From: Gonocerus acuteangulatus
Lineage: Eukaryota > Arthropoda > Insecta > Hemiptera > Coreidae
Direction: 5' to 3'
NCBI GenBank assembly: GCA_946811695.1
Contig: OX328132.1
Location: 56,056,044-56,120,043, forward strand
DNA: 64,000 nt
Within the stretch, counting starts at the first letter, position 1, and each line of letters starts with the position of its first letter. The notes under the pieces are model-generated. The model saw only the letters and a list, made by a program, of their open reading frames with translations, was not told the origin of the DNA and searched no databases. A program made the translations under genes and the position numbers. Positions 23,115 to 35,700 of this stretch are shown here, in pieces.

Positions 23115-24322
23115 AAGCTTCGTCATAAAAAAATACAAAAATTACAGTGGCTTATATTTTTCTCTGCACAGTCGGAGTGTCCCAAAGTTATCCCCCACTC
23201 GTCCTAATAGACTGATCTTGCTGATTAACGAACGCAACCTTTCGTTCGTTATTCCAATCCTACAAAACAAATTTCCATGTGAATGAACAAATATTGTGGA
23301 AGCTAGAATTTTAAATCCCACAAACACGTACACATAGTACGTCCTCATTGCTATGATGATTATTTTTGCACATAGTAAGTAGATCAATTAAAACACAACT
23401 AAATTCCTCTGGATTTTGCTTAAAACACAAAGGAAAAATGTAAAAAGACTTTGCCACAAATAAAATACAATGACGCCCCTATGAACATTCCCTCAAAGCA
23501 TTGTTTGAAAGCGTATTTTTACGACGCTCAGATAATTAACCGCCCTAAATTAAAGACAAAAAGAAAAATAAGGACAATAGAAATTGTCAGTTTGACAATT
23601 GAAAGAGGAATAAGCTCAACATTATTAAACAATCGTTGAACGGAAGTCGATAGTTTAGGAAGCCTCAATTAGCGTTTTTTTTTTGTTTTTTTTTTTGTCT
23701 ATTATTCCTTCCTCGATGCCCGAAGCCCGATTTCTTCCGACGTAGACAATGGACGGACAAGATGTCCTCGATCGCCTCAATTCCCATCCGTTCCTGAGAA
23801 CATCCTCAGCAAATCGTCTCGAATCAACTCTTATTACAAGTAATAATCTAATCGCTCTCCAAATCAACCAGAATTTTGTATTACGTTGTTTTTTTTCTTT
23901 TCATTCATGCTTTCCCACCACATTTTAACCAATGCACTCGACGGGACGAATTTTATCCTACTTGTTAGAGAGATCACGTAAATCTATTATCTATTTACAT
24001 GAAAGTAATTATTTTAAAGCGGAAAGCTAAGTTCGTTTAATAACAGAATTCGCGCGACCAAAAAAATAACACAAGGGACTTTTGCACTTTTCAGGTGCAT
24101 TTATACGTCTATTTAGACGTGGGAAAACTAAAAACCACTTTTGAATCAGTTTGTTTAACCATTTTTGACAAAAAACATAATTTTGGTTTTGGAAGACAAT
24201 AAGGACGAAGGATATTGTACATTTTTCCACATTTTACTTATTTTTGCAAACTAAAATATAAAAATTCTTGTTACGTTAGGAAAAGAAGAAGTATTAACAA
24301 AAATTATTAGATTAACATTAAT

Positions 24323-24377
24323 GATGGCGCCAATGACCATAGCAGTCCATGCATCCAAAAAAAAAAAAAAAAAAAGA
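24323..24377 (+). repeat. SINE S1 3' end fragment
   Basis: GGCGCCAATGACCATAGCAG followed by TGCATCC and an 18-base A run corresponds to the S1 3' end (GCGCTAATGGCCA..GCGCCGTAAAA). Confidence 0.5.
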
Positions 24378-24445
24378 AATAACATTAATGATTGAGAGAT
24401 CGTGGTAAGGGGAAGTTGAACACTCGAAAGCGTTATTAATATAGC

Positions 24446-24585
24446 TTTTTAGCGCGGTTCCTCCCTCCCTTCATAAGGAGGAACCCCGCTTATAAGGTTG
24501 ATCTCATGAAACAATCCGGAAGTGCCGACTAGAAAATTTTGCGTTTCAGAACCCCTATAGACCGAAAATAACGGTGGTTCAAATT

Positions 24586-24650
<65 letters not shown>

Positions 24651-25750
24651 CTGTTCGCTCATTTCTGGCTTCCCTAATGGTCCGATTCCGATGAACAAAA
24701 ATCGTTCGTCTAATTTGAAAGGTCAAGTTCGTTAACCAGCAAAATCCGGCCACTGGAAGATGGCGTTTGGGGCGAAATTCGCGCAAAAAAAATCGTAACG
24801 CTTACGTTTTTGAGTTCATATGCTTGTAAGTAATCGTTTTATAGGCTCCTTGGGCTAGTAAAACGAATGAAACCATTTTTAAGGCAATAGCTTTAACCGT
24901 TTCCGAGAAAATCGGACAAATAGTTGTTAAATCAAGTTTTTGGCTTGGATGCTTAGAATCATGGGATTCCGTTAAAATATTTTCTGCATGTTTAAAATTC
25001 ATACATACAAAGATGTGTAAATTTTGGTTACGTTTGGAGTTAAGGAAGGATGAAAATAAAATATTTTATTAACAGACATGAAAAGTTTTGGGAACTTCGT
25101 ATACTTTCATTAATATCTCGAAAACGGTTGAAAATCTTGGGAAGCGAAAGGTTACCATTCGAAAGCTTACTAAATGGTCTACAAAAAAAGGTTCTGAAGA
25201 AAGTTTTGAATAAGCGATGTCAATCGGAGAAATAAGTGCTTAAACTTTGAAGTAATTGATTTCGTTTATTCGAACGGTTCTTTTTGTCTGTTTTTATTCC
25301 TTGTTATTTTTTAATTGCTTAAAGTTGGATAATGTATTTGACAATAAAACACATTAAGTAAAATAAGAAAAACAATTCCTTGTTAGAAATATAGCTTGCC
25401 AAGAGAAAGGGATTCGATGACGTCTTTTGAATATTTTCAATTGACTTTATTCTGTTGGTTTTTTATTTTATTTTTTAATTGATTTTATTTGAAAAATTAT
25501 TACTATAGTAGACGAACACAAGAAAATGTGAAAAATTTTGATATTTTTCAATGCATTGAAACGTACTAAATAGGTATCTCTAGAAGAGGATTCTGGGGTC
25601 TGGCGGACCCGACCAGGTAAAGTCATAAAGCCCTTTGAACAATGGCCGAACCAAATATTATCCGTTTCTATTCTAAGCTTTTCAAATGACAAAAGGGATA
25701 TGTACGGAACCGCGCTAAGATGATGCAGTTCCTGAGAGTCGGACTTTTTT
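24446..25750 (+). mobile_element. Family A Helentron-like element, copy A2
   Basis: Same layout as A1: TTTTTAGCGCGGTTCC hairpin start, GACCGAAAATAACGGTGGTT, (TA)n at 24588-24648, TGGTCCGATTCCGATGAAC, GGTCAAGTTCGTTAACCAGC, one 350-bp unit, then GGAACCGCGCTAAGATGATG, CAGTTCCTG and GGACTTTTTT. About 1.3 kb. The 3' hairpin is slightly decayed (GCAGTTCCTGAG). Confidence 0.8.
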
Positions 25751-25884
25751 TTACTTTGATAAGACCTCACTCCTGATCTCAGTCGGAGTTTTATGAGTCG
25801 GGTTCAATGAGACCTTGTTTTGAAGTCTAAAATTAGTTTCTCTTTATGACTGGAGATCAAAAGTGAGAAAGAGTTGTTTCTTTC

Positions 25885-25908
25885 TCTGTGTGTGTGTGTG
25901 TGTGTGAG
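25885..25908. repeat. (TG)n microsatellite
   Basis: A short run of about eleven TG units. Confidence 0.85.
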
Positions 25909-27561
25909 ATTGTACTTTGTGTTCGTAATAGCGCGTACATTTAGAACTAACAGACGTCAACGAACACAGTGAATTTCCTGTTTGCTCTCATGGCAGACCA
26001 TATTTCCGCTCTCGGTGCATTGGGAGTATTTTAGTGGCTTTCATCAAGATTTCAATCCAGCAGTTATTTGAATTGCCTTGCAGTAAAACGAGATTTCAAA
26101 AAAAAAATAAAAAAAGGAGAAGAAGAAGAAGAAAAGCAAAATAATTTTTACAAAACTTTTCAAACACTAAAGGTAACCATTATGCAGCAAGTGTCGAAGT
26201 TATTGAGACGTTCGAGAGGTAAATTTTAGGATTTTCTGGAGCAGAAGCCTATAATTAAGACTGTCTAAAGAGAGAAACTGAATTGATGTTTCTCTTGCTA
26301 AGAGATAGAGATAACTGTTTCTAATAGAGAGCAGAGAAGCAAGAATTGGGCGGGGTAAGGTGTGACTCCTATTCTTATATAACAAGTTTCTGCTCTAAAT
26401 CTGTGGTTCACATAAAATTCGGATCTTCTTCATATCCTTCTCGGATAAGTTTCCTCTCCCCTAAGAAGTTACAAAGGTATGCTAGTTTTCCTGTAAAAAG
26501 TGCTCACTTCTTGTGTCATTGCAAATCCTTACTCATTAAATATCTTCTTGGACTTTAACCTCTTAAGGGGTAATAATACCTTGTGTGATCAAAATCAAAG
26601 TAATTTTCTTCAATTAAAAAATAACAAATAAATCAATATTTTTCAATTCTTGGGGTCATAAGTTTTATATGGGATGTCAAAATATCTAAAAAAAAAAGTT
26701 TTAATTCTTCGAAAACGAAATGTTGGCGTTGTGTCTGACAAACGGAAGCCCTCTTTTTTCACAGGCAATAGTCCGCAGGTGGCAATCTAGAACAAAAAAT
26801 TAAAATTATTTTGAAAAAAGTAGGTAATATGTAGTAATGTATGTAGGAAATTTAAGAAATTACACTTTTCTAAAATTTGTCATAGAAAATCACTCGAAAA
26901 TCGGTCATAAACTCATTATAATTCAATGAATCGGAATCATCCTACGTATTTTGCTAACACATATAATTAGGAAGCTGAAGTTAATATTTTAAGTTGGTCG
27001 GGTGAAAATTGAAGGCGCTAGCGTATCGCCCGATTTGAAAAACATAGATTTGAGAAAAACGACTTGCACTGAAATGTTCATTTTTCCTCTCATTATTTTT
27101 TTTACTACAATTTATTGAATAATAACAATTAATAAAAATTGTTTTTAATTTTTTTAATATATTGAAGAAGAACCGGTGGTAGTGAGTGTAAAGGCATTTA
27201 TTGCCTACAGATATAGCCAACTAGAAGGTAGCTTTGTAAGGCGCAAAAAAAAAAAAAAAACAAAAAAAAAACAAGATCATTATCCTGGCTTATGAGATTA
27301 TACAAGTTAATTCGGCCCATAAAAAAAAGAAGAAAAAAAACGAACCATTAAGTGCATTTACTGGCTATGGCAATCAATATCAGTAAACTTTTTCAGTGCT
27401 CGAGTTAACGGGATAATTGAGCCGCCATCAATACCGGAGATACCTCGGGTTAGGGGCTTAGTCTGTTGATATTCTAAACCTAACTGTATCTATCCACTGG
27501 TTGATATATCCAATAAAAAAGATAGAATATGGAAGAGGTTTTCTCTACTAGGAATCAGAGA

Positions 27562-27632
27562 ATCCTCTTTTCTTCCCCCTCATCTACACCCCCCCCCCAC
27601 CTCGTACCCTCCCCCTCCCCCCCCCCCTCTTC
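27562..27632. repeat. Poly-C/pyrimidine tract
   Basis: Two C runs (about 10 and 10 bases) within a CT-rich stretch. The opposite strand is purine-only over tens of bases. Confidence 0.7.
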
Positions 27633-27894
27633 AACCCTTAGGCTCCCTAAAACCCAACTAGACAATAGCTGTGATTAGATACATTTACCACGTCAGAGCC
27701 TCCTCTAACAATCCTTTCTTCCCCCTCCTGCTTTTCTATGTAATTTCCCCCGTTAAATTGACTTGAAAGAAGATTTCATCTATTATGTGTTACAAGTAAG
27801 TATGCAAAATTCTTGAAACTCTTTATTTAAATATAAAATAATCGATTGTCTTAAACTGATTAATTCCTCAAATTTAGAGTAAGAATACTTTGGG

Positions 27895-28042
27895 TCACAA
27901 CGTGGTCTGGTGCCTAATGCCTTAGATTCTCATGCGGGGATGGCAGGAATCTTCTCATCTCACGGCTCATCGAGAAAAATCCTCGCTGCACAAGGAATGT
28001 CAGCGCTAATGGTCCAGAAGATGGTGCACCGTAGGAAAAAAG
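27895..28042 (+). repeat. Degenerate SINE S1
   Basis: AACGTGGTCTGGTGCC.., GATTCTCATGCGGGGATGG, TCTTCTCATCTCACGGCTCA and CAGCGCTAATGGTCCAGAAG appear in S1 order, ending in GGTGCACCGTAGGAAAAAA. The B box is lost. An open frame across it is accidental. Confidence 0.7.
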
Positions 28043-28839
28043 AATACTTTGGGGACCGCGACCCGTGGGTTCGAATGTCGCTTGGGCTAGGTCAAAATGT
28101 TTTAGGCTTAATGCGTACTAACAAATCGCTGCGCTTAAGATTTTGCGGCGATTGTCTTCCAGATACAATATCATGGATATCTTGACGTGACAAATGAAAT
28201 AAAACCTCTTTCACTGAGATATCCTGATCCGTTTTTTATAAAAGTATAAAACCTAGATATTTGGTATTGGGTACTCAACAACACTTTGGTTAAGTTTAAA
28301 GTAAATTATTTTTTACTTCAAATTAATTAATTAAAAACTACCAGCAGAAATGGGAAGAAATGGGGTGTAACTGCGCCCTCTTAATTATCTCGAAACCGGT
28401 AAGGAAATACTCGCGAGTGAAAGGTAGAATTTTTAAAAGTGTATTGAATTTCCGACATAATAAATTTACATATAAATTTTGACAGAACCACTTCAGGTAT
28501 TTGAAATTGAAATGAAGCGATAGTTTCACTCCATTGAAGCCGAAATAGTAAGTTTCTATTCTCAACTTCCCAAATCTGACCATCTATACTTATTATTCGA
28601 AAACACGCTAAGTCTGACTATATTAGTAACATTATATACATTGAAACTACATTGTTTAAAAAAAAATGTCATTATCATCATAGAGCAATTTATACGTGCA
28701 CACTGAGCATAGAAAAAAGTCGTTTGTTAGTCTTGTTATGTGCGCTCTCTAATTGAAGATTTAATAAAATTAGGCTTGTCAAAAATAATTACACGGTAAT
28801 AAAAGTGTAATTATTTATAGATTGTTGGACATTTACCCT

Positions 28840-29010
28840 CCCGTGGTCTAGTGGCTAGCGCGCTCGATTCATAAGCGGGAGATGGTGGGTTCGATCCCCA
28901 CCGGCGGCAGGAATTTTCTCATCTCAGGGCTCGCTGAGAAAATTCCTGGTTGCACCCTGGACGTCGGCGCTAATGGCCAATTTGTCGAGACCCCGTAAAA
29001 AAAAAAAAAA
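28840..29010 (+). repeat. SINE S1, near full-length
   Basis: Head CCCGTGGTCTAGTGGCTAGC, B box GGTTCGATCCC, body ATCTCAGGGCTCGCTGAGAA and GGCGCTAATGGCCAA, A tail of 14. A short direct repeat TTACCCT flanks it (28833-28839, 29012-29018). Confidence 0.85.
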
Positions 29011-29399
29011 ATTACCCTAATTTATTCTAAGCTCATACGAAGAATTAATAGAGGACAGTTATAATTTACCTTATATTCTCAAAACTGCCATAATTCTTAA
29101 ACTAGATACTACCTTATAAATAATCAATGCCCTAACGTAATAACGAATATCATAAATGTGAAGGTTCTAGTGTTTCTAAGGTAGGCAACATTTATAAGTT
29201 ACCTCGTGCTTTTATGAAACATAGTTAGAAGAAGAATGGCACTTTCGAAAAGCTATATAGCTCAACAAATTATATGGCTGGTATATCCGTAATTTGTGCA
29301 TGAAGTAATTCTAACAAATGTCTGAGGTAAGAAGGCTCTCAAGTTTCTAAGATATGTAAATTAGTGATGGGCTTTGACAGATATTTAACGTCAAGGCTT

Positions 29400-30185
29400 C
29401 AACATGTGGCAGCTCCGGAAAACCGCAGTGACATATCACAGTGATTTAGCGAGATTTTAGCGTATTTCCTCCTTTCAGAAAGTGTGAAAAAACTGCTCAT
29501 GACAAAGACTCCATGAAGCAATCGCAAGTGCTTACGAGAAAATAATAAATAACGAGGAAAAACTGATATAAATGAATATATATATATATATATATGTATA
29601 TATATGTGTGGACAGAATATATGGTCAAGTTCGTTAACCACCCGAATCAGGCAACCGGAACATGGGTTTTTGGGTGGAATGCGTGCTAAAGAAAATCGTA
29701 ACGCACACGTTTTGGGATTACTTGGCTTCCAGGTTCACGTTATATATTTAATTGGACGTGATAAACCTTATGAAACCGTTTCCAAGGCCATATCTATAAC
29801 TATTGTCGAGGAAAACGGAAAAAGGTAGAATTGTCTTGGGTTTTTCGGATTATCATATCGAAATCGGTTGGGAAATCGTAGTAAATTTAAGGTATCTATT
29901 CGAAAGCTTATTAAATTTCGTAAACATTCGGCTCTTATGCGATTTTTAATATTGTGCTCTCATTCGAAGAAAACACGGTGCTTAAATGGAATAATTACCG
30001 CTTAGGATACTGTCAGCTTCCTGTTTTGGTGCCTAAGGTCTCCCTTCGCTTTGAGATTTCCTTACTAAATTTTATATTTTTCAAAAAAGATTAAGAGATA
30101 ACATTAACTATTTCAATTCTAAGCTTTAATGACACTAAGGATAAGAACGGAAACTCAGAAATCACTCGAATTATGTTTTTTTATA
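29400..30185 (+). mobile_element. Degenerate family A element, copy A3
   Basis: Recognised from (TA)n at 29578-29605, then GGTCAAGTTCGTTAACCA (29623-29640), AATCGTAACGC, and a decayed 3' end GATAAGAACGGAAACTCAG followed by a T run. The 5' hairpin and 350-bp unit are lost or unrecognisable; this is an older copy than A1 and A2. Confidence 0.6.
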
Positions 30186-30640
30186 TTGTGTTTATAAAAA
30201 ATGCAAAGAAACTTACAGGGGATAATTGTTTTATTTAGAGGACGGTGAAAATACTAACGATCGAAGAGCCGAAAAGGGGCAACATATTAAACACAGCTAC
30301 GAATTCCCATAAGCCATTAGCTATCCCCCCCCCCCCCACCTCCACATCCACCACTAAATTATAGCCAATAAAACAGCGATTAGTACACTACAACTGTTTA
30401 TGCCTGTTGGGAGCGGAGTTCCATCGAGGGGGCCCTTGCACATTTCCTTAAGCCAAGAAGCTCAGAACTCCCAAAATCTACACTTGGCCTGAGAAGAAGT
30501 TTCTTTTTCTTGCACTCCTATTGAGTTTTCGTTTAAGGATTCTTAATCTCGAAACTCAATCCACAACGCTGGCTGATTGTTCAGGTCAACTGGTATAACT
30601 AAGAATGTAGGAGAGAAAATATTGATTATAGACATATTTT

Positions 30641-30732
<92 letters not shown>
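30641..30732. repeat. Compound (TG)/(TA)/(GA) microsatellite
   Basis: TG, then about 38 bases of TA, then about 46 bases of GA in direct succession. Confidence 0.95.
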
Positions 30733-30734
<2 letters not shown>

Positions 30735-30957
30735 TTAACAACAAACAGAGAGACAAACTTCCAATGAACATACGTAGACTCAAGGGCATAATAACCTGTT
30801 AGTTATTATACTCATAAATACTCGCCTAAATAAATTTACACTCTACACTACCCTCTAACATCCTTCTAGAACACATAGTTTGCTTTCGGAATTGATAGCA
30901 CACCAAATTTTACTATCATCATATAAAATTAAAACAAAAATCAGCACCGTAGCAGTC

Positions 30958-31142
30958 ATTGATGGCCTAGAGATATGGTAATACACGGCTCACGGTGGTC
31001 AGAAATATGCTCCAGCCTCCTGATTTAACTCTTTGCAGTTACTAAATTAATTAAAGGCTGGGAGAGCCTAGGGATGGTCTGGGCCCCCGATACAACCCAC
31101 GAACGAAGACACTAAGAGGTAAAATCTTTAGTGCGTGATTTA
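30958..31142 (-). repeat. SINE S2 body
   Basis: On the minus strand: CACTAAAGATTTTACCTCTT, AGTGTCTTCGTTCGTGGGTT, GGGGGCCCAGACCATCCC, CAGCCTTTAATTAATTTAG. The same blocks in the same order occur at 40610-40735 (+), and the first one at 63974-64000. The tRNA head is not clear here. Confidence 0.75.
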
Positions 31143-31341
31143 AAGTCAAGACCTCCATCATATGTTAAGGACACCAAGCCAAATAGATTCTTGATCAGAT
31201 AAACAGTACCCACGAAATAATACAACCCCTGCTTGGCAATATGAATAGTTATCAAAATCTACAGACACCAAACCAAAAAAATTCTTTTACTTATCCTATA
31301 AAACCTGTACCTGCAAGCCTATCAACGCAAAAACGTTAGCG

Positions 31342-31344
<3 letters not shown>

Positions 31345-31402
<58 letters not shown>

Positions 31403-31475
31403 AATTTGAACCACCGTTATTTTCTTGAGTTTTCTAGTCGACACTTCCTGATTTGGGTAGACGCCTTCAGCGGAT
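31345..31475 (-). mobile_element. Family A 5' module fragment
   Basis: (TA)n at 31345-31400 followed by CAAATTTGAACCACCGTTAT and TTTTCTAGTCGACACTTCC, the reverse complement of the family A block between the 5' hairpin and the (TA)n. The rest is missing. Confidence 0.65.
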
Positions 31476-32118
31476 TTCCTTCCTAAAGAGAGAGGGGGAA
31501 ACTCGCTAACTTAGAAAGGCATCAGTTATCATCTTCTATTGCAGTCGAGTATGAGCCAGAACTTCATCAGATAAAGAGTTACATAAAGTATTTAAAGCAA
31601 AAAGCTTTGAAATGGACTTTTTGTGCCCCCTATTCTAAATTAAAAGGTTTCTTTCATGTTACCCAATTCACTGAATGCTCCATTATTGACAAGGAAAGTT
31701 AGCATTCTCATATTCATAGCCTAGTGTTGTTTTTTTTTTTTTTTTTTTGTTTTGTTTTTTACACAAAATTGTATTTTTGACCATCAAGCAATGATTAAAA
31801 CATTCAAGTGGTTTCCATCATGTCAATCAACCCAACATGCAAGTTTGACTTATTTGAAAGGGACTTTTTATTGCATTGTGTTTCTTTATTTCTGTTATCC
31901 GTCAATGATATCTTACTCCACGGAATCCCACCATAGACTGTGTTTCCTTCCTATGAGGCAAAAATACTCTGAAAATTATTGATTTCACAATGCCTTCCAT
32001 TTATAAGTTTCCTACATGACAATAAACAAGAAAGCAAGTAGAGAATTCACACGATCTTCAGCAGTATGAAACTGGCAAAACATACGTTTAGCGACAGTGG
32101 AATTCCAGAACAAAAACT

Positions 32119-32163
32119 TAATGGCGCTAAAGTGATACAATTCCTCGAAGGATTATTTTTGGA
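32119..32163 (+). mobile_element. Possible decayed family A/B 3' end
   Basis: AATGGCGCTAAAGTGATACA followed by ATTCCTCGAAGGATTATTTTT resembles the family A 3' end (CCGCGCTAAGATGACGCAG..TTCCTGCGAGTCGGACTTTT). Short and divergent. Confidence 0.35.
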
Positions 32164-32513
32164 AAACAAAAATTGTTCAAAATGCCCAACACGATTGGTA
32201 GGGGGAAGGGAAATGACTGCGGTTTGTCTGAGGTTGGTCAACCTGCTAATTGCTAGCGATTTTTCACCGGAAACCCGAGGGGACTTCGACTGCCTCTAGA
32301 ATCAATCATCCCTACTATTTGTCCAGCATTTCCCGGGGGGGCTACTAACATTTTTCACCCCCCCCCCCAATCCATTTGAGAATCTACGCGCATCCAGGTT
32401 TCCACATCCAGGTCAACACACGGCAGATTTCCATGTGTGAGCAAAATATCTTAGTCACTTAGTTTCAAGAATTATTTGTTAACAAAATATGCGTGTATAT
32501 GTAAGTGTATGTA

Positions 32514-32545
<32 letters not shown>

Positions 32546-33635
32546 GGGGAAGGTGTTGTACCTCTGACCATATTGTACCTTTGACCACCAAGGCTGTGGC
32601 GGCATGTAGCAACATTTTATAAATTTTGGTGTAATTAGTGTTTAGCTCCTTTCCTAGAGGGCTTGTGTAACCTACTTTGGATTATTCAAGTCAAAGAGGA
32701 TTCTTGCAAAAAATACTTATCCATTTCTATCATAAAAATGTAAGTTATTTATTGATGACGTTTTTCCTCATCATATTTTTTGTAGTATGTCTTTTTAGAT
32801 GGAAATCATTTGACAAAGTAGCTATTACAATAAAAAACATGGTGTAGACTCTGAAATTGATTTATCTTAACCCTAAAATTTTTAGCTTACTTTTTAATTT
32901 TCACTACAAGGGTGTTGTACCTCTGACCACGACTAGTTGTTGTTCCTTTGACCAGGTCAAAGGTACAACACACCTGAGTATTTTTTTTATAATTCAACTT
33001 TTATGTTCTTCTGCTACAAATTTAAAAAAAATAATTTATATTACTATTACATGTTTAGTCGCAGAGATCTGTGGTATTAAATGCCCAATGTTTAAGATCC
33101 AATATTTGAAAAAAAAAAAAAAACTTTAAGTGACAAGTTTACGAAAGAAGATGAAAATTTGTATGATATTGATGTTGAAGACATTGTGGTTAAACTTTCA
33201 TACCCTACTATTGCATGTGGATCTGCTTGACAGTTAAAACGTTTATCGGTTGGACTGGATTTTTCAGTATATTAAGCATAACATAATATCAAAAATAGTT
33301 TTTTTTATTATGCTTACATCCTTGTCCTGTATTTATTAAACTTACAATTAATTACAATATTACTGAATACAATTCTTTTTCTGGACTGCTGTATTGTTTT
33401 TACGTGGTCAGAGGTACAACACCCCGTGGTCAAAGGTACAACTACATGTTGTACCTTTGACCACTGTGCGATTACTTTTTTAAAAATATTAAATGTAAAG
33501 CTAGAACCTTGAAAAAATTAAATATGATAAGGAATAGAATACTAATTACAATGAAATAAAAAAAATGAATTTAGCGTTAATATTCAAGCTAAAAAAAATT
33601 CAATTTTGCAAAGTGGCCAAAGGTACAACACCTTC

Positions 33636-33638
<3 letters not shown>
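32546..33638. mobile_element. TA-flanked DNA transposon with GGGGAAGGTGTTGTACCT termini
   Basis: A 1093-base element with inverted termini of about 24 bases (GGGGAAGGTGTTGTACCT at both ends, two mismatches further in), sitting inside a TA tract, so TA flanks both sides as expected for Tc1/mariner/pogo insertion. The core motif TTGTACCTTTGACCA recurs in both orientations at least eight times, including a perfect 17-bp hairpin at 33426-33464. A short frame at 33122-33231 reads DENLYDIDVEDIVVKLSYP, reminiscent of the C-terminus of pogo/Tigger-type transposases (weak). Non-autonomous. Confidence 0.75.
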
Positions 33639-33699
<61 letters not shown>

Positions 33700-33730
33700 G
33701 ATATATATATATATTAATTATTAATATATA
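33639..33730. repeat. (TA)n tract right of the transposon
   Basis: About 60 bases of pure TA, then imperfect ATTAATTAT units. With 32515-32545 it forms the interrupted microsatellite into which the element at 32546-33638 inserted. Confidence 0.9.
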
Positions 33731-33785
33731 TATATTAATAATTTAACTAAGAGGTTAGGTCCACCAGTTAACATACAGTTGTGAT

Positions 33786-33947
33786 ACCTGTTGATGGAGA
33801 ACGTCGTCAATGGCACCGGTGGGAGTACTGTGGGCGTGTGCTTTCGACGTAAGTACGTCATTATCAAGCTACTATTGAAGTAGTTCTACAGCCCTCGTCC
33901 GCAGAACTCTCACCGATGCCAGTGACGGCGTTCTCCGAGAACAGGTG
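33786..33947. repeat. Foldback with arms of about 50 bp
   Basis: GGAGAACGTCGTCAATGGCA and CCGGTGGGAGTACTGTGG (33796-33835) are inverted, with a few changes, in 33895-33942 (..TCTCACCGATGCCAGTGAC, GGCGTTCTCCGAGAACAGG). The spacer is about 60 bases and holds a small palindrome GACGTAAGTACGTC. GC-rich relative to its surroundings. Confidence 0.75.
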
Positions 33948-34309
33948 TTATTTTTTATCAAAGTTATTTTAATCAAATTCACTAATTAATATAATGGTGT
34001 AATAATTTTTTAAGGTAAAAAAAAATAAGAAACACAATATTCCGAACCAATACTTGTCTCTACAACTGGAGGTTTTGGTACTTTAATTCGGTTTGAGTCA
34101 TTTCATAAATGCATAATACTTTAGCCAATTAATTTTAATGAGAAGTCTCGATAGAACTGTCACATCCTTATACCTACTTATAAAGGTTTCATTTTTAGAA
34201 ACTGAATTTATGTTATTGCATGGTTTTCTAAACAACATAGATTGTTAGTTTAGTCTGGGAATTCTGGTAATCAGGAATTTTCTTTTTTTTTCAAATTCAA
34301 GAAACTCAA

Positions 34310-34392
34310 TATGCAGCAGATGGGGCTCGAAGCCGTATCTCCTGCATGTGAATCCAAAACATTAGCCACAGGACTAAGGTTAGACCCTTCTG
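34310..34392 (-). repeat. Degenerate tRNA-derived SINE head
   Basis: On the minus strand: AGTCCTGTGGCTAATGTTTT, GGATTCACATGCAGGAGATA, CGGCTTCGAGCCCC. This matches the head of the S2 copy at 40521 in order and spacing. Confidence 0.5.
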
Positions 34393-34499
34393 TTTTTGTC
34401 TCTTCTTTCATTTTTCAGTAACACTGTTTGCCTCATGGTCTGCCAATGGAATTTTATCTAATACTTGGTCACTAATATGAAGAATAAGCATATTATATA

Positions 34500-35700
34500 G
34501 AGCACCAGGGTATAAACGGGAGAGAAATAGAAACGTCAGCTATATACGTGACAATATGGTACTAAAACGAGAGGAGGAGAAAATGAGAGAAAGAGAAAAG
34601 AAGAAGGGAGAGGAAGGATGGTTAGGATGATAGAAGCGTGGAGAATATGTAGATTCGTCATACACATCCTTCAGTTGGGGCGATATTTAATCGATAGATC
34701 GGAAAAGGGGAGATGGTAGAAGGGTGAGGGGAGATCCGTCTAATTGTGAACAGCAAAGACTGTGGATCCTTAATCACCCACCCCAGCCCCCGGTCCCATC
34801 CCCATCTTCCATCGCCTCTTCTACCCTCCACAATCAATATTAATACTCAAATAAAGAGCACATTCTACTCCCCGGAGCCATCCACTCCAAATGGATAACA
34901 CGAAATTCTCGACTCCACAGCCGAAGACAATCTGAGAATTGCCCAGGGTAGCTGAAGGACAGCCATTCAAAGGAAGGTACACTGCCCGTTGATCTTGACG
35001 CCAACATTTACCTTCCCCCAGCAGGTATGGCATTGAAGAGCCTCTGACAATAAGCAAACTTCGTTCGGCCAACTGGTGTTCACCACAGTAACGCGTCGGT
35101 TAAAGTCTACTCCAACTACAGCAATGATATACAACTGTCACCAGTTATGTTACATCTTATATAGTAAGACATAACGTGCAACATAAGTGCTTTTGGTAAG
35201 CCTCTGACCGCCAATGTGAGGCAAATATGATATATGTTCATTGGTGATATTTCTCAACAATAGTGTGGGAGTGGAGGATGAATGTGGCGAATTCCGGCAT
35301 TTACCCGCCAAGACGTAACCATTCGTATTCCCTTCGTTTCCTCCATCGGCTGCACTAATCCTCATTATGAAAATCAATGAATGTCCTTCAAAATTGCCTG
35401 ACATATAACAGACTTCTTAAGCAATATCACAAGCAACAGACAAACGTTTCTGAAGAATATTTCACAACGGTATTAATATTTTTATACTTCGTTTCCCAAG
35501 TCCAATTGACGCACAATTACAATCTGCTTGAGCAAATGATGAAGTTTTTTTATTAAAACTTGAAATTACAGCCAAAAGCCCTGAATGATGAAATTTTGTG
35601 TAATACGTGATTTTAATTCAACAAATAAAAAGTTTTACTTCATTTAATCAATTCATTTTATCATAACTTTAAGAAATCTTGAAGCTTAACGTTTTTTTTT
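34500..35700. other. Non-repetitive, relatively GC-rich island before exon 2
   Basis: A purine-rich stretch (34560-34630) is followed by about 700 bases of balanced composition with overlapping short open frames on the minus strand (34821-35072, 35150-35404) that I do not recognise. There is no transposon signature. A regulatory element or unannotated exon is possible but not shown. Confidence 0.3.
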
